DNA of 64,000 nt. Origin: Paenibacillus sp. RC67. Lineage in GTDB: Bacteria; Bacillota; Bacilli; Paenibacillales; NBRC-103111. Where the stretch lies: positions 2,770,001 to 2,834,000 of the forward strand of contig NZ_CP125098.1 in assembly GCF_030020805.1 (NCBI RefSeq). The letters run 5' to 3'. Positions 17,020 to 25,813 of the stretch are shown piece by piece. Position 1 is the first letter of the stretch. Each line of letters starts with the position of its first letter. A model generated the notes under the pieces. The model made no database searches. It saw nothing but the letters and a program-made list of their open reading frames with translations, and was not told the origin of the DNA. Made by a program: the position numbers and the translations under genes.

Positions 17020-19074
17020 ATGTCGATTGATTTATATAAAGTTCCAGTCAAAGAAGTGTACGGCATCAAGGGCAAGAAGCCAGAAGAGCTGCTTGTCCTT
17101 GGCATTTCTACTGTTGGAGAGCTGCTCGATTATTATCCTTTTCGTTATGAAGACTACACGCTGCGCGATCTGACCGAAGCCAAGGACGGAGATAAAATTA
17201 CCGTTCAAGGAACCATTGTTGGTCTGCCACAGGTCCAAATGTATGGTAGAATCAAATCCCGTCTAACATGCAAAATCATTGTGGACAAGCTGTTTATTAC
17301 CGCAGTCTGGTTTAACCGCCATTTCTTAAAGGATCAGTTTCAAACAGGGTCGGACATTGTCTTGACTGGAAAATGGGATCAAAAGAGGCTGCACTTGACC
17401 GTATCGGAGTCCGAATTTCCGGGAAAAGGGACATCGCAGATTGGTACGCTGCAGCCTGTTTATTCAGTGACAGGCTCTATTACGCAAAAGTGGATGCGGC
17501 AAACGATGAAGCAGGCGTTGACGCAGTATGGAGGTTTAATCCCTGAAGTGCTGCCCCAAGAGCTGCTCGACAAGTACGATTTAATGGCACGTAAACAAGC
17601 GGTTGCTTTGCTGCATCTGCCTGAATCAATGGAGAACGGACAAAGAGCACGCAAACGGATGGTATTTGAAGAGCTATTCTTGTTTCAGCTAAAGATGCAG
17701 GCATACCGTGCTATCAATCATGATAGGGCGGACGGGGTAGCTCATCCGATAGATCTGCCAGGAGTACGTGCGTTTGTTAGGGCACTTCCTTTTACATTAA
17801 CAGAATCACAGAAAAATGTTCTTGCTGAAATCCTGCATGATCTGCAGCAGCCCTTCTGCATGAATCGGCTGCTTCAAGGTGATGTAGGAGCAGGAAAAAC
17901 GGTAGTAGCCGCAGCAGCATTGTTCGCCGTTGTAAAAGCAGGTTATCAAGGCGCATTGATGGTGCCGACGGAAATATTAGCGGAGCAGCATAAACGTTCC
18001 TTAGAACGGTTGTTTGAGTCTTATGGCATTCAAGTTGCGCTCCTAACAGGCAGCTCGACGGCGCGCCAACGCAGGGAGGTTTTGGGTGCTCTGCAGCTTG
18101 GAATGATTGATGTAGTGGTAGGAACCCATGCACTGATACAGGACGATGTATTTTTTCGAAAGCTTGGGTTGGTTGTAACAGACGAACAGCACCGATTTGG
18201 GGTCAACCAAAGAAGTGTTTTACGCCGCAAGGGGATGAATCCGGACGTGCTTACGATGACGGCGACGCCAATTCCAAGAACGCTTGCCATAACCGCATTT
18301 GGGGATATGGATGTTTCGACTTTGCGCGAGCTTCCTAAAGGTAGAAAGCCTATCAAAACGTATGCGGTAACTCACGATATGCTGGAACGGGTGCTCGGTT
18401 TTATTCGTCGTGAAGTCGATGCTGGCCGTCAGGCTTATGTGATTTGTCCGTTAATTGAAGAATCGGAGAAGCTGGACGTTCAAAACGCGATCGATGTACA
18501 TGCGCAAATCCAATTTGCCTTTCCTGATTTGCGTGTCGGTTTGCTGCATGGGCGAATGGCTCCAGCTGAAAAAGATGAGGTTATGCGCGAATTCAGCGAA
18601 AATCATGTTCAAGTGCTGGTATCCACTACGGTTATTGAAGTAGGGGTTGACGTTCCGAACTCAACACTGATGATCGTTTATGATGCACATCGCTTCGGGC
18701 TATCTCAGCTGCATCAGCTCCGTGGCCGCGTTGGTAGAGGGGAGCATCAATCGTATTGTGTGCTCATAGCAGATCCAAAAAATGAAGTAGGTAAGCAGCG
18801 AATGAAGGCGATGACGGACACGAATGACGGTTTCGAGATTGCACGGCGGGATTTGGAATTAAGAGGTCCTGGTGACTTTTTCGGAACGAAGCAAAGCGGT
18901 ATGCCGGATTTTCGAATCGCTGACATGGTTACGGATTTTGAAACGATGGAGCAAGCTCGAGACGATGCTGCGGCTATGGTGCGTCAACCGGATTTTTGGA
19001 CAGCAGCGGGCTATTCCATGCTCCACGAATTTTTACGTCGGGAGAATATTTTTGACAGTGATTTGTTGGATTAA
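17020..19074 (+). CDS. recG: ATP-dependent DNA helicase RecG
   Basis: Branch-migrating helicase for fork reversal and recombination (684 aa). The N-terminal wedge/OB region spans about 1-170. The helicase core has Walker A GDVGAGKT, the DEQHRFGV box, TATPIPRTL and the helicase-C motifs LHGRMAP and STTVIEVGVDVP. The characteristic C-terminal LRGPGDFFGTKQSG motif is present. Full length, no disruptions. Confidence 0.95.
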   Translation: MSIDLYKVPVKEVYGIKGKKPEELLVLGISTVGELLDYYPFRYEDYTLRDLTEAKDGDKITVQGTIVGLPQVQMYGRIKSRLTCKIIVDKLFITAVWFNRHFLKDQFQTGSDIVLTGKWDQKRLHLTVSESEFPGKGTSQIGTLQPVYSVTGSITQKWMRQTMKQALTQYGGLIPEVLPQELLDKYDLMARKQAVALLHLPESMENGQRARKRMVFEELFLFQLKMQAYRAINHDRADGVAHPIDLPGVRAFVRALPFTLTESQKNVLAEILHDLQQPFCMNRLLQGDVGAGKTVVAAAALFAVVKAGYQGALMVPTEILAEQHKRSLERLFESYGIQVALLTGSSTARQRREVLGALQLGMIDVVVGTHALIQDDVFFRKLGLVVTDEQHRFGVNQRSVLRRKGMNPDVLTMTATPIPRTLAITAFGDMDVSTLRELPKGRKPIKTYAVTHDMLERVLGFIRREVDAGRQAYVICPLIEESEKLDVQNAIDVHAQIQFAFPDLRVGLLHGRMAPAEKDEVMREFSENHVQVLVSTTVIEVGVDVPNSTLMIVYDAHRFGLSQLHQLRGRVGRGEHQSYCVLIADPKNEVGKQRMKAMTDTNDGFEIARRDLELRGPGDFFGTKQSGMPDFRIADMVTDFETMEQARDDAAAMVRQPDFWTAAGYSMLHEFLRRENIFDSDLLD

Positions 19075-19191
19075 CACCTAATCTTGCTTGTGAAGCCATA
19101 ATATAAGACACATGTCCGAGCCTTCCGTCATAGACTTACAGAGAGGTTGGCACATAAGACTACCATTTCCTTGATGGGAGGAGTTCGTGAC

Positions 19192-19479
19192 ATGAGCTAT
19201 CAAAAATATGGCTTCGATCCCGTTTTTGTGGAACGAGTAAAGTTGAAAATGAAAAATCCGGATACGAAAGAGCGTATCAAAATGATTTTGCAAGGTGTGA
19301 CGAAGACGGACTTGCAGGATAGGACAAAGGTAAGAAGGTTTGTCGAAATGCTCTCGAAAGTACTCGGAGAGAGGTTAACCGATATGCAGAGGGAACAAAT
19401 GATCAATTTTGTCATAGCACAACGCATCGATCCGAATAATACATTTCATTTGATCAAGCTGTGGGGCATGTTCCGTTAA
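19192..19479 (+). CDS. SpoVIF-like (stage VI sporulation protein F family) protein
   Basis: A 95-residue soluble protein. The C-terminal half (KVRRFVEMLSKVLG through IDPNNTFHLIKLW) resembles the pattern I recall for stage VI sporulation protein F: a helical V-x-x-V/M block, then a short tail. That is a weak family match made by eye. ATG 19192 is chosen over 19147 because GGGAGGAG precedes it. It lies directly after recG and before a terminator. Confidence 0.5.
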   Translation: MSYQKYGFDPVFVERVKLKMKNPDTKERIKMILQGVTKTDLQDRTKVRRFVEMLSKVLGERLTDMQREQMINFVIAQRIDPNNTFHLIKLWGMFR

Positions 19480-19511
19480 CACGATGGAATAAGAATGATA
19501 ATAATTAGTGA

Positions 19512-19534
19512 GCAGACCTGAGGGTCTGTTTTTT
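19512..19534 (+). terminator. rho-independent terminator
   Basis: Stem CAGACC/GGTCTG with a short loop, followed by six T, 33 bases after the SpoVIF-like gene. Confidence 0.75.
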
Positions 19535-19636
19535 GTTATTAAATGACTTATGCTCCCAAAAAAGGACCGGGGTTGCCATCCGAAACTATGAAAGCTATAA
19601 TTTTCATAGAGATCCAAATAGGGGGAGGAGCTAGAA

Positions 19637-20950
19637 TTGCCATCTAATGAACCAAAAGATAAGTCGATGACTCGGAGACAACTGCTTGCATCGATGGGGG
19701 CAGCAGGTGCGCTGATTGTTGCGGGCGCAGGTCTGCCATTAGAAGCCAGTGCTGCCACAACGAATGTGCCCGTAACTGATAATAAGTCTTGGCTCAACGT
19801 GAAGGACTTCGGAGCTGTGGGCAACGGATATGATGACGATGCTCCGTACATTCAATCCGCGATTGACGCTGCTGCTGCTAAAGGTGGAGCTGTCTTTATA
19901 CCTTCTGGGAAATATTTTATTAGTCGTGGTTTGCTCATTAGAAACAAAGTTACCTTGATTGGTGCAGGAGCAGAGCATACAGTTATACGGGCCGGAAACG
20001 CGGATATGTTTATGCTGTATAGTGGCGCTGGTATCAATAATTATTCCATTGAAGGGATTAGTTTCGAAGGGGTCGGTCCTAGCGGTGCATCAGGGGACAT
20101 TGTCGAAAGAGGTATTTACATAGTTGAAGGTGCTAATATCACTGTAAGAAACTGTGTCTTTACTGGTGTCGCTAATGGGATTCGTCTAGTACGATCACAG
20201 CATGTTATCATTTCAAATTGTACCTTTATAAAGGTATTTGGTTCACAAAGCCCTATGGAAGGATACGGTATTGTCGTAGAAGGCGGTGCGAACCATACGA
20301 TTCAAGGGAATCACTTCAAAAACATTAGTAAACATTGTATACAGTTGATTGCAGGCAGCACTTATTCGCATATTACCGGAAACGTAATGGAGTTTACTAC
20401 AGATGCGGCTATCATGGTATCCTCCAAGGTGAATGCGTGTTCGAATCATTTAATTGAAGCCAATATTGTTGCTCCTTATGCACTTACAGATCAGGAAAAT
20501 AGCTCTACATATGGAATTCGTTTGAAGGACGCGTGTAGCAACAATACAATTGTAAATAATGTCATTTCACGTGCTTCATCCGCAGGGATTCAGCTTGATG
20601 CTAGTGAGAATGCAGGAGATGATAGACCTTACGGCAACTCCATTACAGGTAATTCCGTATACGGGTCGGTTCGTGGCATTTCCATCCTGAATGGAGATTC
20701 TAACGCGGTCAAAAGTAATGATGTGCGTCGTACGGAAGTAGGGATTTTGATAGATGTTGTTGGAGAAGACGCAAGTTCATCAGCTAAGCGTAATATCATT
20801 ATAAACAATACAATCTACCAAAGTTCTGCTGCTGCCATACGTATTGGGTCTGCCCGGTGCGATGAGAATACGGTATTTGGAAATGCCGGGTTCAATAATG
20901 CGGAGAACTTAAAAGATAGCGGCACGAATACTGCGACTACCGGTTTCTAA
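19637..20950 (+). CDS. Tat-exported right-handed beta-helix (pectate-lyase-like) protein
   Basis: A 437-residue predicted secreted protein. The N-terminus has a twin-arginine signal (SMTRRQLLASMG, a hydrophobic Ala/Gly stretch, and ASA cleavage-like residues near 39). The mature part starts with WLNVKDFGAVGNGYDDDAPYI, typical of the pectate-lyase-3 superfamily of phage and bacterial polysaccharide-active beta-helix proteins, and continues with Asn-rich parallel beta-helix repeats (ISNCTF, ITGNVM, IVNNVIS, IINNTIYQ). The enzymatic substrate cannot be read from the sequence. TTG start with GGGGGAGGAG upstream. Flanked by terminators, so probably monocistronic. Confidence 0.8.
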   Translation: MPSNEPKDKSMTRRQLLASMGAAGALIVAGAGLPLEASAATTNVPVTDNKSWLNVKDFGAVGNGYDDDAPYIQSAIDAAAAKGGAVFIPSGKYFISRGLLIRNKVTLIGAGAEHTVIRAGNADMFMLYSGAGINNYSIEGISFEGVGPSGASGDIVERGIYIVEGANITVRNCVFTGVANGIRLVRSQHVIISNCTFIKVFGSQSPMEGYGIVVEGGANHTIQGNHFKNISKHCIQLIAGSTYSHITGNVMEFTTDAAIMVSSKVNACSNHLIEANIVAPYALTDQENSSTYGIRLKDACSNNTIVNNVISRASSAGIQLDASENAGDDRPYGNSITGNSVYGSVRGISILNGDSNAVKSNDVRRTEVGILIDVVGEDASSSAKRNIIINNTIYQSSAAAIRIGSARCDENTVFGNAGFNNAENLKDSGTNTATTGF

Positions 20951-20962
20951 TTGAACGATTTT

Positions 20963-20992
20963 GTCCTCCTTTTTAAGGAGGGCGATTTTTTT
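20963..20992 (+). terminator. rho-independent terminator
   Basis: Stem CCTCCTT/AAGGAGG followed by GCGATTTTTTT, shortly after the beta-helix gene stop. Confidence 0.75.
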
Positions 20993-21028
20993 ATACAGCT
21001 TCACTCGACACAATACCGTTCATTTCTA

Positions 21029-21044
21029 TGTGACTCCAATCACA
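21029..21044 (+). promoter_or_regulatory. FNR/CRP-type operator upstream of hmp
   Basis: TGTGACTCCAATCACA is a perfect TGTGA-N6-TCACA palindrome, the B. subtilis FNR consensus. Its centre (21036.5) would be about 41.5 bases upstream of a start driven by the TATACT box at 21066-21071, the standard class II activation position. A Crp/Fnr-family gene lies on the other side of hmp. Confidence 0.8.
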
Positions 21045-21065
21045 AAGTGATCCGCTCTTCTCTAC

Positions 21066-21071
21066 TATACT
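21066..21071 (+). promoter_or_regulatory. hmp -10 box
   Basis: TATACT, 40 bases before the hmp start, correctly spaced from the FNR box. No good -35 hexamer is seen, as expected for an activator-dependent promoter. Confidence 0.55.
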
Positions 21072-21110
21072 GAAAGCAGAAACAGAATGAATTGAAGAGA
21101 GGGCGATCCT

Positions 21111-22358
21111 ATGCTGAGCGAACAAACCATACGAATAATTAAATCTACAGTCCCCGTTTTGGAAGTTCACGGTACCGCTATTACGAGACGTTTTTACGAG
21201 CTTTTGTTCACACGTCATCCCGAGCTGTTGAATATTTTTAATCATACGAATCAAAAGCAGGGCCGACAACAAACGGCTTTATCCAACGCGGTTTATGCCG
21301 CGGCGGTTCATATTGATCATCTCGCCGCTATTCTGCCAACAGTGAAACAGATAGCTCAAAAACATTGCAGTTTGGGCGTTAAAGCGGAGCATTACCCTAT
21401 CGTCGGTCAAAATTTATTAGAAGCTATTAAAGATGTTCTTGGTGAGGCGGCAACGGATGAAATCATTTCCGCTTGGGCGGAAGCTTATGGAGTCATAGCG
21501 GATGTGTTCATTCAAACAGAGCAAGAAATGTATGATCATGCCGCAGGACAAGCTGGGGGCTGGCAAGGGTTCAGACGTTTTGTTGTGGAACGCAAAGTGG
21601 AGGAAAGTGACGTTATAACATCGTTTTATCTGGTGCCTGAGGATCAACAGGAGATAACTGGGTTTGAGCCAGGCCAATATGTTAGTGTCAAGCTTACTAT
21701 ACCAGGGCAAACCTATACTCACATACGTCAGTACAGCTTGTCTGATGCACCGGGAAGACCGTATTACCGAATCTCGGTGAAAAGAGAAGAAGCGATAGAT
21801 GGGAAGCCAGCAGGTACAGTATCCAATTACTTGCATCGTGACGTTTCAGTTGGCGATATACTGGAGCTTTCTGTCCCGGCCGGTGATTTTACACTGAAGA
21901 AAGACGATAAACCGATAGTATTTATCAGTGGTGGTGTAGGTTTGACTCCTATGGTGAGCATGCTGAACTCAATCGCGGAACAAGAGCTGCTTCGATCAGT
22001 AACCTTTGTTCATGCTGCCCGGAACAGTCACGTTCATGCTATGAAAGCGCATGTTGCTGAACTAGCAAGTAAGAATGAACAGGTTCATTCCTATGTATGC
22101 TACTCAGATCCTTCCGAGACGGATAGGGAAGCGCGAAATTACGACAAAGAGGGGTATATCGATCTGCCATGGCTGAAGTCGGTACTATCAGACCAGGACG
22201 CTGACTTTTATTTTTGCGGGCCGATTCCTTTTATGAAGGCTGTAAATCGCATGTTAAGGGAGTGGGGAGTTAAGGATGAAAACCTACACTACGAGTTCTT
22301 TGGTCCAGCAGGTAGTTTGGTAGAACATCCAATAGAAACTGCAACATCGGCCCAGTAA
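21111..22358 (+). CDS. hmp: Flavohemoprotein, nitric oxide dioxygenase
   Basis: Converts nitric oxide to nitrate with O2 and NAD(P)H (415 aa). The globin domain (about 1-140) carries the key residues Tyr29, Gln53 and proximal His85 (AQKHCSLG). The FAD domain has RQYSLSD, and the NAD domain has GGVGLTPM and FYFCGPIPFM. Length and order are typical. Regulation by an FNR-type protein is suggested by the upstream palindrome. Convergent with the adjacent regulator gene, 11 bases apart. Confidence 0.95.
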   Translation: MLSEQTIRIIKSTVPVLEVHGTAITRRFYELLFTRHPELLNIFNHTNQKQGRQQTALSNAVYAAAVHIDHLAAILPTVKQIAQKHCSLGVKAEHYPIVGQNLLEAIKDVLGEAATDEIISAWAEAYGVIADVFIQTEQEMYDHAAGQAGGWQGFRRFVVERKVEESDVITSFYLVPEDQQEITGFEPGQYVSVKLTIPGQTYTHIRQYSLSDAPGRPYYRISVKREEAIDGKPAGTVSNYLHRDVSVGDILELSVPAGDFTLKKDDKPIVFISGGVGLTPMVSMLNSIAEQELLRSVTFVHAARNSHVHAMKAHVAELASKNEQVHSYVCYSDPSETDREARNYDKEGYIDLPWLKSVLSDQDADFYFCGPIPFMKAVNRMLREWGVKDENLHYEFFGPAGSLVEHPIETATSAQ

Positions 22359-22369
22359 CATTAAACTAT

Positions 22370-22863
22370 CTAACTTTGCTTGGTACGGTATAATCGATTG
22401 ACGGTTTCACGTCTTAGTCCCAGTAATTGGCCGATTTCCTCTTGGGTCAAAATATCTTTAATGGACAAGGGAGAAATATATTCTGCAAACCATTGTTCGA
22501 GCTTTTCAAGCTTCTCGAAAGGAGTTACGAGGGTCAAATGATCGATTCTCTGCTGCATCATTCTTAGTTTGCTTTGTAACTGGAGCGCAATGTCGCGGCA
22601 TTTTGATGGATTCATTTCCAGTTCATTGTACCATTGACCAGGCAAAATCATTTCCACCTCACTTGTGACAAGAGCAACTGCCGTACCATGGTAATCTTTT
22701 GGACTGATTAAAGAGTGATGAGGAATCGTTTCTCCTGGCACGACAATGTTGACAAGGAAGGGACTTCCGTCCTCATGCACACGCATAATTTTGAATAGGC
22801 CACTTGATATAGAGGTCCTGTCTCTCCTTGTCTAAACAGGATCTCACCTTTATGTAAATGCAT
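22370..22863 (-). pseudogene. Crp/Fnr family regulator, frameshifted
   Basis: Reading from ATG 22863 (GAGGTGA ribosome site) gives MHLHKGEILFRQGETGPLYQ, the start of a cyclic-nucleotide-binding-like domain. Near 22799-22804 this frame is lost, and the adjacent frame continues GLFKIMRVHEDGSPF through to the stop. Restoring one G (GTGGCC to GTGGGCC) gives ...QVGLFKI... and a 164-residue open frame, so a single-base loss explains it. The C-terminal helix-turn-helix LTQEEIGQLLGLRRETVNRL is intact. No FNR-type cysteine cluster is seen. The surviving in-frame piece from ATG 22786 (138 aa) lacks the first strands. It may have been the regulator of hmp (inference). Confidence 0.8.
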
Positions 22864-22931
22864 TCTATTCACCTCAAAAGTATATTAGCATGGGTAGGCA
22901 TGGACGTCTATCTATGGTATAAGGCAGATAA

Positions 22932-22967
22932 AAGGGCTTTTTCTTCTTTGGGAGAAAAGCTCTTTTT
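22932..22967. terminator. Hairpin terminator in the regulator/23146 gene gap
   Basis: Imperfect stem AGGGCTTTTTCT/AGAAAAGCTCT followed by TTTTT. It lies upstream of both flanking genes, so it may shield the 23146 promoter from rightward read-through. Confidence 0.5.
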
Positions 22968-22981
22968 AGGATTAAAATCGT

Positions 22982-23011
22982 TTGTAGAAATGTTACATTC
23001 AATGTTATGAT
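22982..23011 (+). promoter_or_regulatory. Promoter of the 23146 gene
   Basis: TTGTAG (22982-22987), 18-base spacer, extended -10 TGTTATGAT with TATGAT at 23006-23011. A LexA-type box starts five bases downstream, over the expected start point. Confidence 0.6.
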
Positions 23012-23015
23012 AAGA

Positions 23016-23027
23016 GAACGCACGTTC
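23016..23027 (+). promoter_or_regulatory. LexA (SOS/DinR) box
   Basis: GAACGCACGTTC fits GAAC-R-N-R-Y-GTTC, the core of the Bacillus LexA consensus, with no mismatch. The flanking bases are A and T rather than C and G. Its place immediately after the -10 box is typical for SOS repression. Confidence 0.7.
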
Positions 23028-23145
23028 TTTAACGCTTCCGGTAATATTAAAAATGGGGAATATGTCCTACGAACCCTTTTTCTTTGCAGTGCGTATTACT
23101 TTAGAGTTTATTAGAATAAGGATCAATTGGAAGGGGAAGTTTATT

Positions 23146-23607
23146 GTGGCACGTTTGGAGTATCGTTTGTTCGAGGAAGGCGGAGAAGATTTTCCTCTGC
23201 TGTACTATTATGACCAAATTGAGAGAGATGAAACGGCATTACGTTTTGCATGCGATTATTTAGTTAAGGAAGGAAAAGTATACGAAAAAACATCCAGCGC
23301 GATTGAGGACTCATGTTATGTGATCTATGTTAAGCCGGCGGAAGATGAGAAGGTCATGTCGTGGAATAAACCGGATTCTGAGATGAGGCAAGGCTTTACT
23401 ATGGAACTCCGGGAGTTCAAAGAGTTTACAACGGATTATAGATTGATACATACATATCATTTTGAGGATAGCTTGGATGTTATGCTCTATCTTACGGCTA
23501 ATTATTTATACGTAGATGGTCAGGAATGGTATCGCACGTCTGCTGAGATTGATGAAGACAGGGCAACCTTTGTCTATTATGCAGTTCAATCAGAGCCAGA
23601 ACAATAA
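23146..23607 (+). CDS. Unknown acidic protein with an internal duplication
   Basis: A 153-residue soluble acidic protein of unrecognised family. The two halves look duplicated: LEYRLFEEGGEDFPLLYYYD... with TSSAIEDSCYVIYV (about 3-62) against MELREFKEFTTDYRLIHTYH... with TSAEIDEDRATFVYY (about 85-147), the same order of strands, helix and IE/ID-D segment. GTG 23146 is chosen because AAGGGGAAG precedes it; the open frame reaches upstream to 23053 across the expected leader. The promoter carries a LexA box, so DNA-damage induction is plausible. Confidence 0.7.
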   Translation: MARLEYRLFEEGGEDFPLLYYYDQIERDETALRFACDYLVKEGKVYEKTSSAIEDSCYVIYVKPAEDEKVMSWNKPDSEMRQGFTMELREFKEFTTDYRLIHTYHFEDSLDVMLYLTANYLYVDGQEWYRTSAEIDEDRATFVYYAVQSEPEQ

Positions 23608-23694
23608 GAAAAGAAGCAAAAATTCGTATATCGTCATATCACATAAACTCCAGTCTGTTTATCGGATTGTATTCAATAGCAGACTTACAAACCT

Positions 23695-23708
23695 GTTATT
23701 CATATAAC
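23695..23708. repeat. Palindrome upstream of the lipoprotein gene
   Basis: GTTAT-TCAT-ATAAC inverted repeat, 48 bases before the lipoprotein start, with a second related GTTATTGCAGATAAC at about 23724-23738. It could be an operator; there is no T-run, so it is not a terminator. Confidence 0.4.
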
Positions 23709-23756
23709 AAGGTCTAACACTTTGTTATTGCAGATAACCGATTAGGAGGAGTTAGA

Positions 23757-24044
23757 TTGGAACAAAAAAAGAATGGAAAAACAAATAAGCTCGTCACTCT
23801 ATTCGTTGCAGCCTCTCTTATAGCGGCGACAGGGTGTTCGAACACGGCGGCAAATTCTAATTGTGTAGATCAAAACGGCGACGGTTATTGCGATAATGGA
23901 AGTGGAAGCAGCGGTTCATCCACCCGTGGCTATTATGGGGGGACATCCGGCAAATCAGGATCTTCGGAAGGCTCTTCTGGAATATCACAAGGTTCTTCCT
24001 CTCATGGTGGAATCGGGAGCACCAGCGGCTCCAGTTCAAGTTAA
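23757..24044 (+). CDS. Small Ser/Gly-rich lipoprotein
   Basis: A 95-residue protein with a lipoprotein signal: basic N-terminus, hydrophobic core LVTLFVAASLIAA and lipobox AATGC (Cys at about 27). A CVDQNGDGYCD segment follows, resembling a calcium-binding DxNxDGxxD loop bracketed by two cysteines, and then low-complexity Ser/Gly repeats. TTG start after TAGGAGGAG. Fifteen bases separate it from the ATP-grasp gene, so the two form an operon. The layout recalls the ygiB-ygiC pairing of enterobacteria. Confidence 0.75.
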   Translation: MEQKKNGKTNKLVTLFVAASLIAATGCSNTAANSNCVDQNGDGYCDNGSGSSGSSTRGYYGGTSGKSGSSEGSSGISQGSSSHGGIGSTSGSSSS

Positions 24045-24058
24045 AGCAGGTGGCAGTC

Positions 24059-25347
24059 ATGAATATGAATAATAAAATAGCTAGCTTGCCCTACCCTGAG
24101 CGTAGGGAAGCTCTCTATGGACCACTCAAGACTGAAGGAGTCTTTGTATGGGATTGCATGTACGAAGAAGAATATGCTTTGGCCAGTCTTTATAAGCTAG
24201 ACCGAGAGGTCCTTAGACAAATGAGAGATGCAGCGGAAAGCTTAGGGCGTGTGTTTGCCAAAACCGTTAACATAGTCCGGCAAGCAGATGATGCGCTGCT
24301 GCTAGAGCTTGGAATCCCATTAGCGGCTTTTGCTGCTATCCGTTTGCAGGTCAACGATACTATGCCTTCTCCGACCGTGATTGGCCGCTTTGATTTTGCC
24401 GTAAATAACGGGCAGATCAAAATGCTTGAATTCAACAGTGATACCCCTACGGGTATAGTTGAAGCTTTTACGTCAATGGAGTCGTGTGTGACGCTTATGG
24501 AGCAGTGGATCCGAACGCTAACTGTACTATAATGCTGAAAGAAGCGTTTCAGGAGGCTGTGGATGCTTATGGTAAGGCTCAGTATCCGGTCGAGCATATA
24601 TTCTTTAGTGCACTCGATTGGCACGAAGAAGATGCCGGAACAACACGGTATTTGCTTGCGCAGTCCGGTCTTCAAGCTTCATTTGTCCCGCTTTCCGATC
24701 TGCGTGTAGCTGATGAGCGCTTATGGGTTCTTCATGATTCAGGTTCCATGACGCCTGTCGATGTGCTGTATCGACTGCATGCATTGGAGAAGCTGGCGGA
24801 AGATAAGGATGAGGACGGCTATCCTACAGGGGAGCATGTCCTACGCCTCATTGCCGAAGGAAAGCTGGCAATAGTGAACCCACCGTCAGGCTTTACTGCG
24901 CAGACGAAAGCGCTGCAAGCGCTCATCTGGAATTTGCATGAGGCTGGGCAATTTTATTCTGCTGAGGAGCATGAGGTCATAGCGACATATATGCTGCCGA
25001 CATATTTAGAAAACCGTTTTACCGATACGTCTATCCCTTACGTGATTAAGCCGATTTATGGTCGCGAAGGAAGCGGAGTCACCATTGTAGGTTCCGATGG
25101 CAATGTTTTCTCGGAAAGCGGAGAAGAAGAATACTTGGATCAACCCATGGTTTACCAACAATACATAGAACTGCCTTCGATTCATATTGAAACATTGAAA
25201 GGGCAGTCCAACGGACGCCTATTATGGGGATGTTTTCTCATAAGCGGCAAACCTTCAGCTGTCATAGCAAGGGTAGGCGGTCATATCACAAACAATATTT
25301 CATATTATTTGCCTGCAGGTATATTAGAGAAGGAGGAAATGGTGTGA
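24059..25347 (+). pseudogene. Glutathionylspermidine synthase-like ATP-grasp protein, frameshifted
   Basis: Two adjoining frames together encode a glutathionylspermidine-synthetase-type ATP-grasp protein (YgiC/YjfC-like). The first ends after EFNSDTPTGIVEAF; the second resumes YVNGVVCDAYGAVDPN and runs to the stop at 25347. Adding one T to the four-T run at 24466-24469 joins them into 429 aa, normal for the family. ATP-grasp features in the second part include PYVIKPIYGREGSG and the C-terminal PSAVIARVGG. The overlap with the next gene is intact. This could be a real mutation or a sequence error. Confidence 0.8.
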
Positions 25348-25778
25348 CGCAGTGGGATTCAATACTTAATTTTTTGATTTACTTAGGAGTAACTGTGCCT
25401 TTATTAGGTCTAGGTATTTTTCTATTTACTATAACAACGCCATATAGTGAGTTCAAGTTGATTCGTGAGGGGGGCGATCTCTCCGATCCTTCCAAAGCGG
25501 CGGCGGCACGGGCATCGGCTTACGACCTTGGAGGTAAAATCATAGGTCAAACCCTAGTTCTCGCTTCAGCTGTATATCACTCTCTCGGGCTCGTTGATTT
25601 GATTGTATGGGGACTTATCGGTATAGCCTTTCAAGTGATTGTGTTTTATTTGTTCGAGCTGCTGACGCCGTTTAAAGTCGTTGTGGAAATTCCTAAAGGT
25701 AATATTTCTGTTGGCCTCTTTTCATTTTGCCTTAGTTTGGCGACAGGATTGCTTCTCGCTTCGCTAATCAGTTACTAG
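25344..25778 (+). CDS. DUF350 family membrane protein (YjfL-like)
   Basis: A 144-residue integral membrane protein with about four hydrophobic segments (about 8-31, 58-76, 80-101, 118-142) and the charged KLIREGG motif after the first, as in DUF350. GTG 25344 overlaps the ATP-grasp stop by four bases and follows AAGGAGG. DUF350 genes are repeatedly found next to glutathionylspermidine-synthase-like genes (family knowledge). Function unknown. Confidence 0.8.
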   Translation: MTQWDSILNFLIYLGVTVPLLGLGIFLFTITTPYSEFKLIREGGDLSDPSKAAAARASAYDLGGKIIGQTLVLASAVYHSLGLVDLIVWGLIGIAFQVIVFYLFELLTPFKVVVEIPKGNISVGLFSFCLSLATGLLLASLISY

Positions 25779-25813
25779 TCTAGAGATACGTAAGTGGATA
25801 GGAGGCAGCCCGT

